This document shows, piece after piece, positions 12,481 to 23,880 of a stretch of 64,000 nt of DNA. Source of the DNA: Delphinus delphis (Eukaryota > Chordata > Mammalia > Artiodactyla > Delphinidae); contig NC_082695.1 of the NCBI RefSeq assembly GCF_949987515.2, positions 87,133,604 to 87,197,603 on the forward strand. The letters run 5' to 3'. The position numbers and the translations under genes were made by a program. The notes beneath the pieces are model-generated. The model saw only the letters and a list, made by a program, of their open reading frames with translations. It searched no databases and was not told the DNA's origin. Each line of letters begins with the position of its first letter. The first letter of the stretch is position 1.

Positions 12481-15467
12481 TTTTGTCTTGGACTTGTGAA
12501 TATTGTATTGTGACACTTTTTTTTTTCCATCAACAAGTTGAAAAAAGTTAATAATAAAAGAATTGTGTGTCCCCAAGATAGCTAAAAGGGCTCATCATGA
12601 GTGACTTCCATTTTGAGCAGTAAAAATGCAATGATTTTACCAATAAAAAAACTGAAGGAAAAATAGTTTCTGGGGGTATCCTGCTGCCTTGAAGAAAGGT
12701 TTTACCTTTTCATAAATGTTATCGTTATTACATAGCTGACTCTCAACTTTCTTAAAATCAGTTGAGAAGTTGGTGAAACTGTAGGAACGCTCTGTACTTC
12801 TTAATTCATTGAGATACCAGCTCAAACCTTAAATCTGTATCCTTATGAGGTGGGAGTTTTCCATTGTGTCTTTAGTCCTTTACCATATTTTCCGTAAACA
12901 TGAACTGAATTGCTTTCATCCAAATTATTAAAAGCAATGTATGAGAATACTTTTTCTCAGAGGAAATAGGGTTAACTAAATTTAGGGAAAAACCTAGAGA
13001 ATAGAGTCACAGTATCTTTAAAGGGACATCAATTTTGAAGCTGATCTTTGATGTTGTTTGGGGAAGAAAGTCATTGAATAATACGGACCTAAACCAAATT
13101 GAGGAAAACTAAAATAACGATAATAACTTACACTTAGTTGAAATCCTCGTTAACATAAGTGAAAGTTTGGAAAACGGAAACAAAGAAAACTCCCTCTAGC
13201 ATGCCCTCTTCCTGCCTTATTAACGGCGTGAAGGTAGTGATTATGCCTGTGTAAACGTGTAAAATCCAGATCCTGTACCTCAAACACAGAGTCTCCCAGT
13301 AAAGATGAGAAAAAGAGACCCTGCCACCTGCAAGCATACTCGAGTCTGCACGTGGAAGCCTGCGAGGCTCGCTGAGACTCTCGTAGCAATCCCGATACAA
13401 CTGGAAAAGATTCCACATTGACAGGCACTCATCCTGAGCACTGGAGAGAACAACGAATGCATTTCCTCCAAGCATTTGTGAAAACATCTACACAATAAGA
13501 AACCAGACAATACAATCCAGGGTAGTGAGTAGTCTTCCTGCCATGGAAAGGGGAGTTTGGTGGTTAAAATGACGAATTAAAGAAAAAAAATCTTTGAACT
13601 AAATTAGACCTCAGGAAGGGGTTAAGAGGGACGTCTCTGGATAACAGGGCAAGGGTTTTAGGTCGGAATATGGACTAGACACTGAGAGTTAGACATTGGC
13701 CTGGTTTGATGAAACCTGTTCTGGAAACTCCTTGTTTAGAGTTTTTAAACAATGACATTACATTGAGCTGTGAGGGTTTAGCTATGACTCTGTCAAAGCA
13801 AAGGGCTAGAATAAAATAGTTTTTATTGCTGTGCTATGATGTTACCATTCCAAGTGTATGGAGGTTCCTGAGGGAACTACATGGTAGAGAGTCAGCTGTT
13901 GCGTTTCATCTCATCTGCTCATCAAGAATCTGAGAAAAAAAGCAAAAATAGTAGCAAAAGACACTTATAAATGACGTATGCTAGAAGGAGCATTTGTGGG
14001 ATGAACAACGTAACGGTGATATGGAAATTAGTGCTGTGAGTTCCAATTGTGGGATCTGCAATCGACTTTTCTCATTGTGTGACGAGTCACATGAAGTCTG
14101 GTGTAATTTTACAAATTATTAAATGGTTGAGCTGGGGACATTCTAAGATAAATGGCCTCACAGGTCATTCTAAAATAAAACTAGTAAAATTGACTCACCG
14201 TAAAGCCTTAAAGTCATAATTAATTTAACTAACAAGGCCATACAATTCTGCTGTGGCATTAAACACAGAAGTACAACTAAAGAGCTGGCAGAAAAATAAT
14301 CAGTGGAAACTTATAAAAATGGTGAGCATGGAAAAGGCATTGCATATGCAACGGAAGCAGTAAATGTTGAAAATGATGAGATTGTAACAAGTTTTATTCC
14401 ATGAGTGGCTCTGGAATTTTAGCAAGTGCCGTTGAAGTGAACAAGGAAAGCGGCATAAACAAAGCACAGAAGTGGGAAGAGCTGAGAAAAGATGACCTGG
14501 ACCCAAATTAACAAACTGACCATAAATGACACGTGTAGGCAGGAGGACAGGTCCTGAGAGAGAAACATTTTAAAACTGGTATTTAACTGTCAAAGAGTAA
14601 AGTCACTTTAAATTGCACACAACCCAGAAACTACTTTGTTTGAGGAGCTAATTTTGCCTTTTGCTTCTCATGCGAGAAGGGATCACACATCTGGGAAGGA
14701 AAATGACATTGAGATTCACAGAGAGGCACCTGCTCATCACATGCTCTTGTAAGCAGATGTCCACTGATACATACATTTCAGGGAAAAAGGTCATTAAGGT
14801 CATAGAAACTCTGATAAATATGGTTTCTTGACCTTATCGCTGAGATCTTGCAGGTGAAAAAATTGATTTCTTGACAAAAATTATTCCATCAGATCAGTTC
14901 AATCTGATCTGAACCTTCCAGTCTGGATTTACACATTCCCAGCCAACGCTTGCACTTGGGATCTGACTTTGAAGGGGAAGACCTAGTGTTGGTAGAGGAA
15001 AACACAGAATTCCTTCAGCACTGTGTCACCCTGCAGGCTGAACAGACGTCATCAAGGTCCGTGCGACCGTAAGTGCAGGAGAGAGCTGGAAAACAAAGGG
15101 CTGCCTCTCAGCAAAGGGCTGGTTAGAAATTTAATTCCTGAGTGCAGCTTTGGAAGAAAACAGAATCCCTCAATCAGCGTACCTTATTACAAAAATTACT
15201 TCACGCAAGATAAGATTCAGTAATTCTGAAGGGTAAAGAGATGTTTACCAGAATCTCATTTATGTCTAAGTGCATGTGTGAGCTTTTGATGTGGGAAGGA
15301 GAGAATTCGTGAGTTGTGACCTTGCGTCTGGATTTGGTGTCAAAGGTGAAGTTGGATGTATGTGGGCAAGATAAATATATCTAAAGGAATCATACTGTTC
15401 TCTTAAAACACATAAACAAACACTTTGCTACATTAACAAGGGTAGTGGAAATTTTTGAAAATAAGTG
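12481..15467. other. Unique DNA, no gene seen
   Basis: No repeat family or gene is recognised. The longest frame is 117 codons on the minus strand (13487 to 13134), with no recognisable domain and shifted copies in the other frames, as expected by chance. A small imperfect palindrome, CAGATCAG...CTGATCTG, sits at about 14890-14911. Confidence 0.55.
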
Positions 15468-15469
15468 TA

Positions 15470-15796
15470 CGGTGGTCCCCCTTATCCATGGTTTTGCTCT
15501 GTGCGGTTTCAGTTACCTGAGGTCAACCTCAGTCCAAAAATATGAAATGGAAAATTCCAGAAATAAACAGTTCATCCATTTTAAATGGTATGATGTTATG
15601 AGTAGCGTGATGAAATCTCACAGTCCTTCTCTGTCCCACTTGGGTCAGGAATCCACCCTTTACCCACCCTGTATATGCTACCCTCCTGTTAGTATAGGAG
15701 AGAACATAGCATATATAGGATTTGGTACTGTCTGTGGTTTCGAGCATCTGCCGGGGGTCTTGGAACGTGTCCTCCATGGATAAGCGGGAACTACTG
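15470..15796 (+). mobile_element. Tigger-type MITE (Tc/mariner, non-autonomous)
   Basis: Inverted termini of about 22 bp, CGGTGGTCCCCCTTATCCAT at the left and the complement of CCATGGATAAGCGGGAACTA at the right, are flanked by TA dinucleotides (15468-15469 and 15797-15798), the hallmark of Tc/mariner insertion. The interior contains ATGGAAAATTCCAGAAATAA and GTCTTGGAACGTGT, familiar from MER2/Tigger internal-deletion elements. At 327 bp it has no transposase, and the 112-codon frame across it is not a gene. Strand is nominal. Confidence 0.93.
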
Positions 15797-15798
15797 TA

Positions 15799-16073
15799 AT
15801 GTACAGCATCATAGAAGTAGAATTTAGATATGAATAGAAACTGTGATATTTTTATCTGTGATATTTACCCCAAGGTCCTCATACAGATAGAGTCTCTAAT
15901 AAACAAGAGCTAAAAGCTGTAACTGCACTATTATACAAGGTCCTCACGGAACCTTAAGTGTGTATTGTTTAGCGGTACTTAAAGGAAGTTAGACTCTAGT
16001 CTGTAAGACAAGAAAAAGTCACATACAGAGAACACGCAGGTGCACAGGCCAAGTATATTACATCAGATTGACT
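15799..16073. other. Short unique spacer
   Basis: Between the Tigger MITE and the long CHR SINE. Nothing is recognised; GGTCCTCA occurs at two places about 80 bp apart but with no further similarity around it. Confidence 0.5.
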
Positions 16074-16380
16074 GGGATTTCCCCGGTGGCGCAGTGGTTA
16101 AGAATCCGCCTGCCAATGCAGTGGACACGGGTTTGAGCCTTTGTCCGGGAAGATCCCACTTGCCTTGGAGCAACTAAACCCGTGCACCACAACTACTGAG
16201 CCTGCGTGCCACAACTACTGAAGCCCGCCTGCGTGCCGCAACAAGAGAAGCCAGCGCAATGAGAAGCCCGCACACCACAACAGAGTAGCCCCCGCTCACC
16301 GCAACTAGAGGAAGCCCGCACGCAGCAACAAAGACCCAGCACAGCCAAAATAAATTAAAAAAATAAATTTATTAAAAAAA
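16074..16380 (+). mobile_element. CHR-family SINE, long older type
   Basis: Begins GGGATTTCCCCGGTGGCGCA, a variant of the tRNA-Glu-derived head, and keeps a GGGTTTGAGCC box-B-like word. Unlike the short young copies it has a long body with repeated CCACAACTACTGA and GCCCGC words, and ends in an AAATAAATT-rich tail. At ~307 bp it looks close to full length. A weak match between AGATTGACT before and AATCGACAG after could be a decayed target-site duplication. Confidence 0.95.
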
Positions 16381-16429
16381 CCCAAATCGACAGTTCTTGT
16401 GTTGCATGGAAGAGTTAGTTTGAGGATTT

Positions 16430-16960
16430 TCACAGTACTCAGAAAATATTTGTTCAACCTATTCTTACTAAATAACTTTCAGGTGTCAGCGAGGATGCAT
16501 AACACACAGGATCCTGCCCCCCTCTGCTCTAAAGGTCACAGTTTCCGGGTGAGAATGGAAACTGGACTGGATGGTGGCAGAGCAGTGGTGTAGACGTGGA
16601 GATGCTCTTCTGCTCCACTGGTTTGAAGGCTGCAGAGGAGAGCCGGCAGCTAGAAAGGGTGTGGTGTCCACGAGGACAGCAGCACGGGAGGAGGGCTGCG
16701 TGACCTTACAGGACAGCGGGAGTGGCTGCTCTGGGCAAGAAACACAAAGCACAGACAGTGGAGTCCGGAGAAGGAACGTTAGCATACAGGGAGGCGCTGG
16801 AGAGAGCCCACTGGAGAGGGAGGTCCTCAGTGCACAGCGAAACTATGTCGGGAACGTGTTTCTAGTAAGAGAGAGAGAGCGTTCCAGACAGAGTAATCCC
16901 TCCCAGGACAAAGGGCTGCATTTGGAGGAGACCAGCAAGGACTGCTGCCCTGAGATCCTC
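16430..16960 (-). mobile_element. L2 LINE remnant
   Basis: The plus strand follows the order of the reverse complement of an L2 3' end: a diverged AAAATATTTGTTCAACC start, then AACACACAGGATCCTGCCCC, then GAGCGTTCCAGACAGAGTAA and ACAAAGGGCTGCATTTGGAG. The last two match the 'gcattccaggcagagg ... caaaggccctg' signature on the L2 antisense strand. It is highly diverged. The 143-codon plus-strand frame at 16571-17002 lies within it and is not a gene. Confidence 0.6.
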
Positions 16961-19363
16961 GTGTCACACATAGAGCAATACTGCTTGACTCTGGTTAACT
17001 AAAGATGCGTATTGTAAAATCTAGTCAACTTTTAAATCTTTAAAGAAAGAAGTATAATTAATGTCAGTGTTGGAGATAAAATGGAATCATAACAAACGAT
17101 TAGTTAACCCAAGCAAAGGCAGAAAAAGGGGAAAAGAATAAAATGACGGATGAAACAGAGAAGCAACAGCAAGATGATAGATTTTAATCACACTGTATCA
17201 TTAATCACAGCGGAGGGAACATCTCATCATAACTGTTAACAGGCTGAGATCATCAGCGTGTTCTAAAAGGCAAAACCTGGCTACTGGCTTCCACAGGAAA
17301 CTCACTTGAGATACAAGGTCAAAAATAGGTTAAGAGTAAGGGGGTGAGGAAAAACGGGCTGTGTGAACACCAGTAAAGGTGGGAGTGGGGATGTTAATGT
17401 CAGCGTAGATTTGGGAACAAGGAATATTCTCAGGGACAAGAGAGGACAGGAAGACAGAACGTGAGCATACATGCCGGTCAGCACCAGGACTGGACTGCTG
17501 CCCCCCGGAGCCCCTCACTGCCCCGTCCTGACCCTGCATGGAGGGCCGGGCTGCTCCCCCAACCCCCAGAACTCTGTCCTTTGCTTCCGAGCACCTATCT
17601 CATTGGGCAATTATACATCGTGGGGGAGATTATTACGTAGTTATACTTTTCGTTCATGCTTTCTTAAGCTATTAGCAGGATGACATCAACTCACCTACTG
17701 ATCACACACTTAACGCGTGTTTTAAATGTGCTTCGTACATGGGAAGGCGTTGGTGGAGAATCAAGGTGTTTAAAACCAGCAGGAATACACGCACTGTCCT
17801 TAAAGAACTACATGCTGGTGAGAGAGGTGAGAAATTCTAGGAGAGCGTGAAACTGCCTCTAGGGAAGCCCAGGGGCCAGCGGGCCCAGGAGGAGAGCTCC
17901 GGCAGCGGGGAGGGGCCGGCGGGCTCCCCAGGAGAGGAATGGGGGGGCAAGTTGAAGCCGGTGGGGTCCCCCGTGGACTGGGACGGAAGGCAGGGGCTGA
18001 GCAGAGACACCGCAGGAGAGCTGGGTAAGGAAAGAACGTGGAGTCTGGAATCAGATTTGGGAAAAAGGAAAGGAGCTGGGACTTACTGAGAACTTTCTAT
18101 GTTTCCTGGACTTTGCTCTCTGGTTGCAAATCATAATGGACTCATCGTGGGAACGTCTATCATTGCCGCACACGGACAGTGGTTGCTGCATCAGACCTCA
18201 CGTACCAGGCATGGAGGGTCACCCCTCTTCCGGGCAAGGGCGCTCACGGTAGCTGCCACCCAGGGTTAGTGAGGGCGTCAGTCTCAGGAGCCAGGGATGT
18301 GAACATGCCTCGGGTGCTGGGAAGTGACGTGCAGCCCTGGTCAGTCTTGTTTCATGTGTCAAATCCATCTTGGGCCCATCGACAATGGTAGTGCGTCTGG
18401 ATCCAAATCACGGACGGGGGTGCCTCCCTTCACTGGAGGCGCCTGGACAACCTCAGAATTTTCAGAGCTGAATAAAGAAACTCCACATGTTTTAGCAGAA
18501 CTTCAGAAGACTGAGTGGGCTCATTGTTTCATTTAGCTAATATATACTGAGAGAGAGTCTGGGCAAGAAATTCCCTAAACTCCCCCCGGGGAAATCTGAA
18601 CACAAGTCTCTTTAAATATGGTTCTTTTCTAGTGTTTTCTCCTCATTCTCTGAGCTGGATCCTAAAAGTCACCCATCTCATCTCCTCTTAGCAATAAAGC
18701 GCCCAGAATTCTGGTGGCCTGAGAAACCCTCAGTTCTCACCCTGAAGCAGTTGTCTTTGTATATCATTTTGTATGGATTGCACAGAAAAAGGCAAGGTTT
18801 TTACAGAAATGTGATAATCAGTAAGATTTTTGAAACACAAATCCATTTGTAATGTGCGATATCCCTAGTCAGTAGTAATTTCTTTCTTTTGTCGTTTTTC
18901 AAAAGTTTGTTTGTGTTTCATGGGTCAACATGAATCACATTTTAAATATTTGCCCCGGCACCTTTTATTGAATTAAACTTAGTTTATATAACATACAAGA
19001 ATAATTCCTTTGCTGAAAGCACTATCTCAGTACAATTGTGATAAGACTGAAAGACAATAGTCTCTGTGTAGGTGTTCAAAGCACTCAGTACATGTAAGAG
19101 AAAAGAAGATGAGTGCAACCTCTATATACAGAGAGAACAAAGAACTCAGAGGAAAATCTGTGCAGAGAAAACAAAGCTTAGAGCCAACGGGAGGACCAGC
19201 CCTGTCACCTGTGTGTCAGGGACCTTGGGCTGCACTTCTAGGAACATCCACCAGAGGGTACTGGGCCCAAGATCAGAGAAGACAACATTCTAAACCAGAG
19301 CACATGTGAATACTGAGCATCGTTCATACTTATCTTTACCAGGGAGCAGATTTACCACAGATA
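16961..19363. other. Unique DNA with a GC-rich patch
   Basis: No gene is recognised. About 17850-18060 is GC-rich with several G runs; the 80-codon frame across it has low-complexity composition and no known domain. At about 17760-17830, ACTGTCCTTAAAGAACTACA faintly recalls the L2 antisense 'ccctgccctcaaggagctta' word, too weak to call. The rest is unremarkable. Confidence 0.5.
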
Positions 19364-19376
19364 ATTTCTTTATCTG

Positions 19377-19587
19377 TTTTTATTTTTTTATTTTTTTGGT
19401 ACGCGGGCCTCTCACTGCTGTGGCCTCTCCCGTTGCGGAGCACAGGCTCCGGACGCGCAGGCTCAGCGGCCATGGCTCACGGGCCCAGCCGCTCCGCGGC
19501 GTGTGGGATCTTCCCGGACCGGGGCACGAACCCGTGTCCCCTGCATCGGCAGGCGGACTCTCAACCACTGCGCCACCAGGGAAGCCC
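19377..19587 (-). mobile_element. CHR-family SINE, young cetacean type
   Basis: The plus strand starts with a T-rich tail (19377-19398), reads GTACGCGGGCCTCTCACTGC, and ends ACCACTGCGCCACCAGGGAA then GCCC, the reverse complement of the CHR head. TTCTTTATC before and CTCTTTATT after are a probable imperfect target-site duplication. It differs at only about three sites from the copy at 36226-36440, so it is young. Confidence 0.96.
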
Positions 19588-20827
19588 CTCTTTATTCTTT
19601 TTTTTTCAAGATGCTTTAAGAGGGGCCACTAAATACCAGCTTCGATTGTTTTAGATGATTGCATTTGGGGGGGAAGCTACGTTTGCATTTTGAGATATAA
19701 ACTCATTTTGGTATGCACTGATTCCTATAAAGAGGAAAAGAAACACAAACTGTATCTTCCCAGGAACGGTTGTATACGTGTGCTGATGCAGGCTTATAAA
19801 TGTTGTTTTCCCACTCCTGAGTCACCTAAATAGAAACTCAGAAGGAAACAAAGGAATGCACAGGCCTCATAAAGCGGCCCAGGGGCACCTTGCAATCAGC
19901 CCACAAATAGCTCGGCAAGAGCCCTGGCACCTTTGTCCCCGACACTTCATTCCGCTGTTTGGGGCTGGGCTGCTAGACCGCTCACAGTGGGGAGGGAGGG
20001 GGAATTAGGAAAGCCGATGAATGCTCACTTCATTTTCCCAGTGGTCTGGCACAAAGTTATTATTTAATATTTATCGCTGGTGTTCCTGTAATTGTCAAAC
20101 CCTGCAGAAAGAGCCCAATGTGCGGTGACCCTCCTGAGCCCAGCTGTGCAGCCCTGGCCGTAATACAGACCCCGGGGAGGGGGATCCGCCCGCTGCAGCT
20201 CTCAGGCTGCTGGGCTGATTCCTGTGCACGTGAGGAGTCCATTTCCAAAGCATCTTCCCTGGGTGAGGCTGACCCAAAACCTGGAAAACGGACCAGACAG
20301 CAGCACCGATTCAGAGGGAAGGTGAGACTAGACGGGCAGAAACCCCCTGTGCCCCGTGGATGCCGAATCAGGTAGGGCACTTGCAAGAGGGATTTTCAAC
20401 TTGACACTTTTTTTCTTATTCAAAGCAATGCTTACTCACTCTAAAAGACCTGGAACACAGAGACAAGCCGAAAGAAGAAAATAGAAGCCACAGAGGGCTT
20501 CAGCCCTCAGATAACCGTCCTGAAATGCGTTCAAAGGTCGTCTATTCGTCAGACTTTTCTTTTAAGTGGACTTCATTTATCTAACAACATGGATGATATT
20601 TTCATGGCAGACAGGCGCCAATAAAGAAATCCCCGCTCTCCACACAAATGCTGGAGATGGAAGGCAGACGTCTGACGTGGAGGAGGGAGCTTCAGCCCTC
20701 GCCTCAAAGACAAGGGTCTGCGGCCTGGCCTCTCTGTTCCCGGCTCCCGCCCCTCAGTCGGGGCGAGCTTTCTAATGCTCTTTCTCTGCACATGGGAGAT
20801 GAGTTATTTCCGTATCACAGGGCTTTT
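19588..20827. other. Unique DNA, one possible ancient repeat
   Basis: About 19990-20110 contains AAAGTTATTATTTAATATTT and CCTGTAATTGTCAAACCCTG, which look like conserved unique DNA. About 20410-20560 (AGAAGAAAATAGAAGCCACA, then CAGATAACCGTCCTGAAATG) resembles an ancient interspersed repeat whose family I cannot name. The overlapping frames at 20060-20386 lie in a GC-rich part and show no domain. Confidence 0.45.
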
Positions 20828-21062
20828 CTGTTTTCTTTCCCTTTCCTTCCTCGCTTCCTTCCTTCTTTCCTCGCTTCCTTCCTTCCTTCCTTCCTCGCTT
20901 CCTTCCTTCCTTCTTTCCTTCCTTCCTTCCTCGCTTCCTTCCTTCCTTCCTTCTTTCCCTCCCTCCTTCTCTCCTTCCCTCCTTCCCTCCTTCCTTCCTT
21001 CCTTCCCTCCTTCCTTCCCTCCCTCCCTCCCTCCCTCCTTCCTCCCTTCCTTCCTTCTTTCT
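20828..21062. repeat. (CCTT)n polypyrimidine microsatellite, about 235 bp
   Basis: Almost pure C/T on the plus strand, built from TTCC units with some TCC and TTTC variants. A CpG-bearing variant, TCGCTTCC, occurs four times (20851, 20871, 20895, 20931), spaced 20, 24 and 36 bp, all multiples of four, so larger blocks have been copied. Toward 21000-21060 the unit shifts to CCTC/CCTT. The tract abuts the tail side of a minus-strand SINE. The 181-codon frame of Phe/Pro/Ser/Leu repeats is purely a product of it. Confidence 0.96.
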
Positions 21063-21159
21063 TGACTGAGCGCGCAGCCTTCGGGGTCTTAGTTCCCCAA
21101 CCCTCTCCCTCGGCAGTGAACGTGCTGAGTCCTAACCACTGGACCGCTAGAGAATTCCC
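21063..21159 (-). mobile_element. CHR-1-type SINE adjoining the CCTT tract
   Basis: Plus-strand words TCTTAGTTCCCCAACC and GAGTCCTAACCACTGGACCG and the terminal GAATTCCC are the reverse complement of the CHR-1 head (GGGAATTCCC...CCAGTGGTTAGGACTC). About 95 bp remain, with a small deletion in the middle. Its A-rich tail would face the CCTT tract, which suggests that the tail seeded the microsatellite. Confidence 0.9.
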
Positions 21160-21804
21160 AGCAGCACTTTTAAGTGGATTGAGACACAGCTGATGTGAAG
21201 CGCGGCAACAGCATGGTTACAACACATTATTATCACATGGTTTTTGTCACTAAATTCAGATGCTCTGTTTCTTCCTATGGGACATACAGGGTAAATTTCA
21301 GACCTAACCTAAAAAACAAAAACAAATGTCTTTCTAATAAATTAAAGCTATGTCATAAATATCTCTTTCACAGTGGACATATAGGGGAAGAAGTTTCCTG
21401 ACAAACTGGAGGTTAAAACCTGCCAATATAGCACAAGAATAGAGAAAAGAGTAGCCTCTGCAGTGATAGTTACCTTATTCGTTACTTGTTTTAATGGGCT
21501 CTCGGGGGACATTTTATCTGCAATAGGTAACAATTCACGTAGCTCCCGTTACAGAATTTCAAGCAAGGTCACCCTATGGAAATGTAAACTTTGTGGGGTG
21601 TTGGCAGGGATACCCTCTTGATTTTATGCTTCCTTCATTCCACCGGACGGGACCTTAAAACCACATGCGAAGAGAACTTTACAAACCCACACAAGTGGAA
21701 GAAACAAGCAAGAATCTCAGCGTAAACACTGGCAAAAAAAGAAAGCTGAGGCTGTGAGAGCTGTAACTCAGGAAGGTTTAGGACCCCTGCCCTGGGGTGA
21801 GCAA
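21160..21804. other. Unique DNA, no gene seen
   Basis: No repeat or gene is recognised. Frames do not exceed 68 codons. Composition is AT-rich to about 21530 and then mixed. Confidence 0.5.
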
Positions 21805-22215
21805 TGTCACCCTAAGTTCACGTTCACCCGGAACCCTGGAACGGGAACTTATGTGGAAACAGGGTCTTCGCAGATGCGAGGCAGTTAAGGTGAGGTCACC
21901 GTGGATTGCGGTGGGCTCTAATGCAACGGCTCGTGTCCCCGTAATAGGAGAGGACACACACACACACACACTGAGCAGGGTGCAGGCCAGGGAACGACGG
22001 GGGCAGGAACTTGCAGGGATGCATCCACAAGCAGAGGACACCTAGAGCCACCTGCAGCTAGAAGAGAAATGGAACAGACGTTTCCTCAGAGCCTCCAAAG
22101 GGAACCAGCCCTCGGACTCCTTGAAGGGGGTCTTCTGGCCTCCTGAGCTGTGGCGGATAGATTTCTGCTGTTCTAAGCCCCTCGGTTGGTGGGGTTTGCT
22201 ACAGGGCGGCCGGAA
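21805..22215 (+). mobile_element. MLT1-type solitary LTR (ERVL-MaLR)
   Basis: In order: AACTTATGTGGAAACAGGGT, CTTCGCAGATGC, GTTAAGGTGAGGTCACCGTG, GGTGGGCTCTAATGCAACG, a CA run at about 21955-21973, TCCTCAGAGCCTCCAAAGGG, TTCTGGCCTCCTGAGCTGTG, and GGGTTTGCTACAGGGCGGCC. This matches the MLT1 consensus from its middle to its 3' end. It is a solitary LTR remnant of an ancient retrovirus-like element, without internal sequence. Frames within it are not genes. Confidence 0.88.
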
Positions 22216-23714
22216 TCCAGGGCAAACGCCACCGTTACTCACCCAAGAGGGAGTGGAAGCACATCTGTCCACACCTGCGGGTAGGAGGCCACTCATCAGC
22301 CCCGGGGACCGGAGAAGATGAATTCAGTGTCTTCCACATAGAAGATGTTTCAGCAATTGTCTGCAGTTGAATGCTGTTTGACGAGGATCCTCCATAACCA
22401 ACAGGCTCTTAAAAACACCCAACAAATTGGTTGCTATGAGTCTTTGGAGAAGTCAACGTGGACGGATCCTGGGAATTCCAGGAGCAGAAACATGCTCGGG
22501 AGGAGAAGCAGCCAGGAAACTGGGAGGAAGGAAGCCGGTGGGGTCAGTACTTCTTTGTGGGCAAAATAGAGTCACTCGGAATTGCTAGACTTTGTGTCTT
22601 GAAAAATGCTGCGATGTTCTCCTGGTGCACGTGGAGTGGAGCCCTCTTGAGTTTGACTGAGGGATGATGGTGTTTATGATATGACAGCGTATCCTGTAAT
22701 TAATTCATTTTTGCTCCTTTATTCTTTGTAATAAAGTTATTTTGAAAATGACCTCCCATCCCTGCTATACTAAGAAAAAGGAAGTCTTTTCCCCCCGTAT
22801 TCAGATGAGAGTTGAAAGAGCAGTGCTCAGAGAGTTGGGCTCAGAGGAGACCATGGGTGGATGTGGAGGGGAGGGGAGCAGAGGTCAGGGTGGAGAGACG
22901 TCCCCTCCGTCCTCGTTCTGTATCCTCCTCCGCACATCCTCACTCACGTAACTGCTGTTACTTGAGTTTTCTTACCTGTGAGTGGAGAATAAAACACAAC
23001 CCTTCTGAAATGCAACAGTGTGTACTTTCTTATAATTAGGAAGGATAGACAAAAACACCTGTGTAGCTAGTAACTACCTGTGTCTTAAAACTCGTGTTAA
23101 TATGAACATCGAAGGTAAGTAGCTAATTGAATTCCTGCATTCTACAAAAATTAAGAAAATGAGAGTGAGTTCTTTGGTTTTGGGGTCATGGAAAGATGAG
23201 AGCATGTCTGGCAGCCTATAGATGCAGAAATTCCTCTGTAAAATTAGCAGGTGAGGTTGCATTAATAAAACTCTCTATTTTTTAAAGGAAAAAATAGGAC
23301 ATTTTATTTATGAGAGGTATGTAAAAGAATAAGTGGAGAAACAGCAGTAGCATGTAAAGAATAAAAATAAATGATATTTAATTCTTGGCCACCTGATACC
23401 TAAGATAATAGAGAGAAATACTGATAAGTGCTCTGTGGGAATATTTGCGAAACGCTGGAGGAAACGGTTCAATCATTTAAAAAACATTTCGGAGTGACCT
23501 TTCCCAATCTGTAACCTCCTCGGTGGCATCCCCGGCGGGGGCAGAGGTGCTAGTATTTCTGAGAAGGCTGATGGAAGGAGCAGAGTCTATACGTTAGGAG
23601 GATCTCTTTCTCTACAATAAAAGGACTTCATCTCACAGCCCAGGAACGACGGTAAACACGTGGTTAAGGAACCCTCTATTACAACATACCTCCTCCCAAA
23701 CCACAAAGGTGGCG
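22216..23714. other. Unique DNA, no gene seen
   Basis: No gene or repeat is recognised. 22780-22930 is G-rich. 23030-23420 is AT-rich. Short frames only. Confidence 0.5.
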
Positions 23715-23880
23715 GCGGGCTCATCCCTGTACCACCCGGATGCAAACGTGCGCGCGGACATTGCCCGAGGCGAGGCTCCCATCTCTGCACGTTTGGTGGA
23801 TCGCGCGCCCGAGATGCTTGGCCACCTGTAGCACCACCTCCCTGGTGACCATCTCACCGGGCGTCAGGGCCTGGGAGCCC
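23715..23880. promoter_or_regulatory. Small CpG-dense cluster
   Basis: About sixteen CpGs fall within ~170 bp, with words such as ACGTGCGCGCGGACATTGCC and GATCGCGCGCCCGAGATG, inside DNA that is otherwise CpG-poor. It contains no SINE, which would be the usual reason for local CpG density here. It is shorter than a standard CpG island. It could be a minor promoter, an enhancer-like island or an exon, but no gene is visible next to it. Confidence 0.35.

Noticed and set aside
16571..17002. 143-codon plus-strand frame as a gene
   Set aside because: It lies antisense within an L2 remnant.
20648..21193. 181-codon frame encoding Phe/Pro/Ser/Leu repeats
   Set aside because: It is the translation of the CCTT microsatellite and the adjoining SINE; any frame through such a tract stays open.
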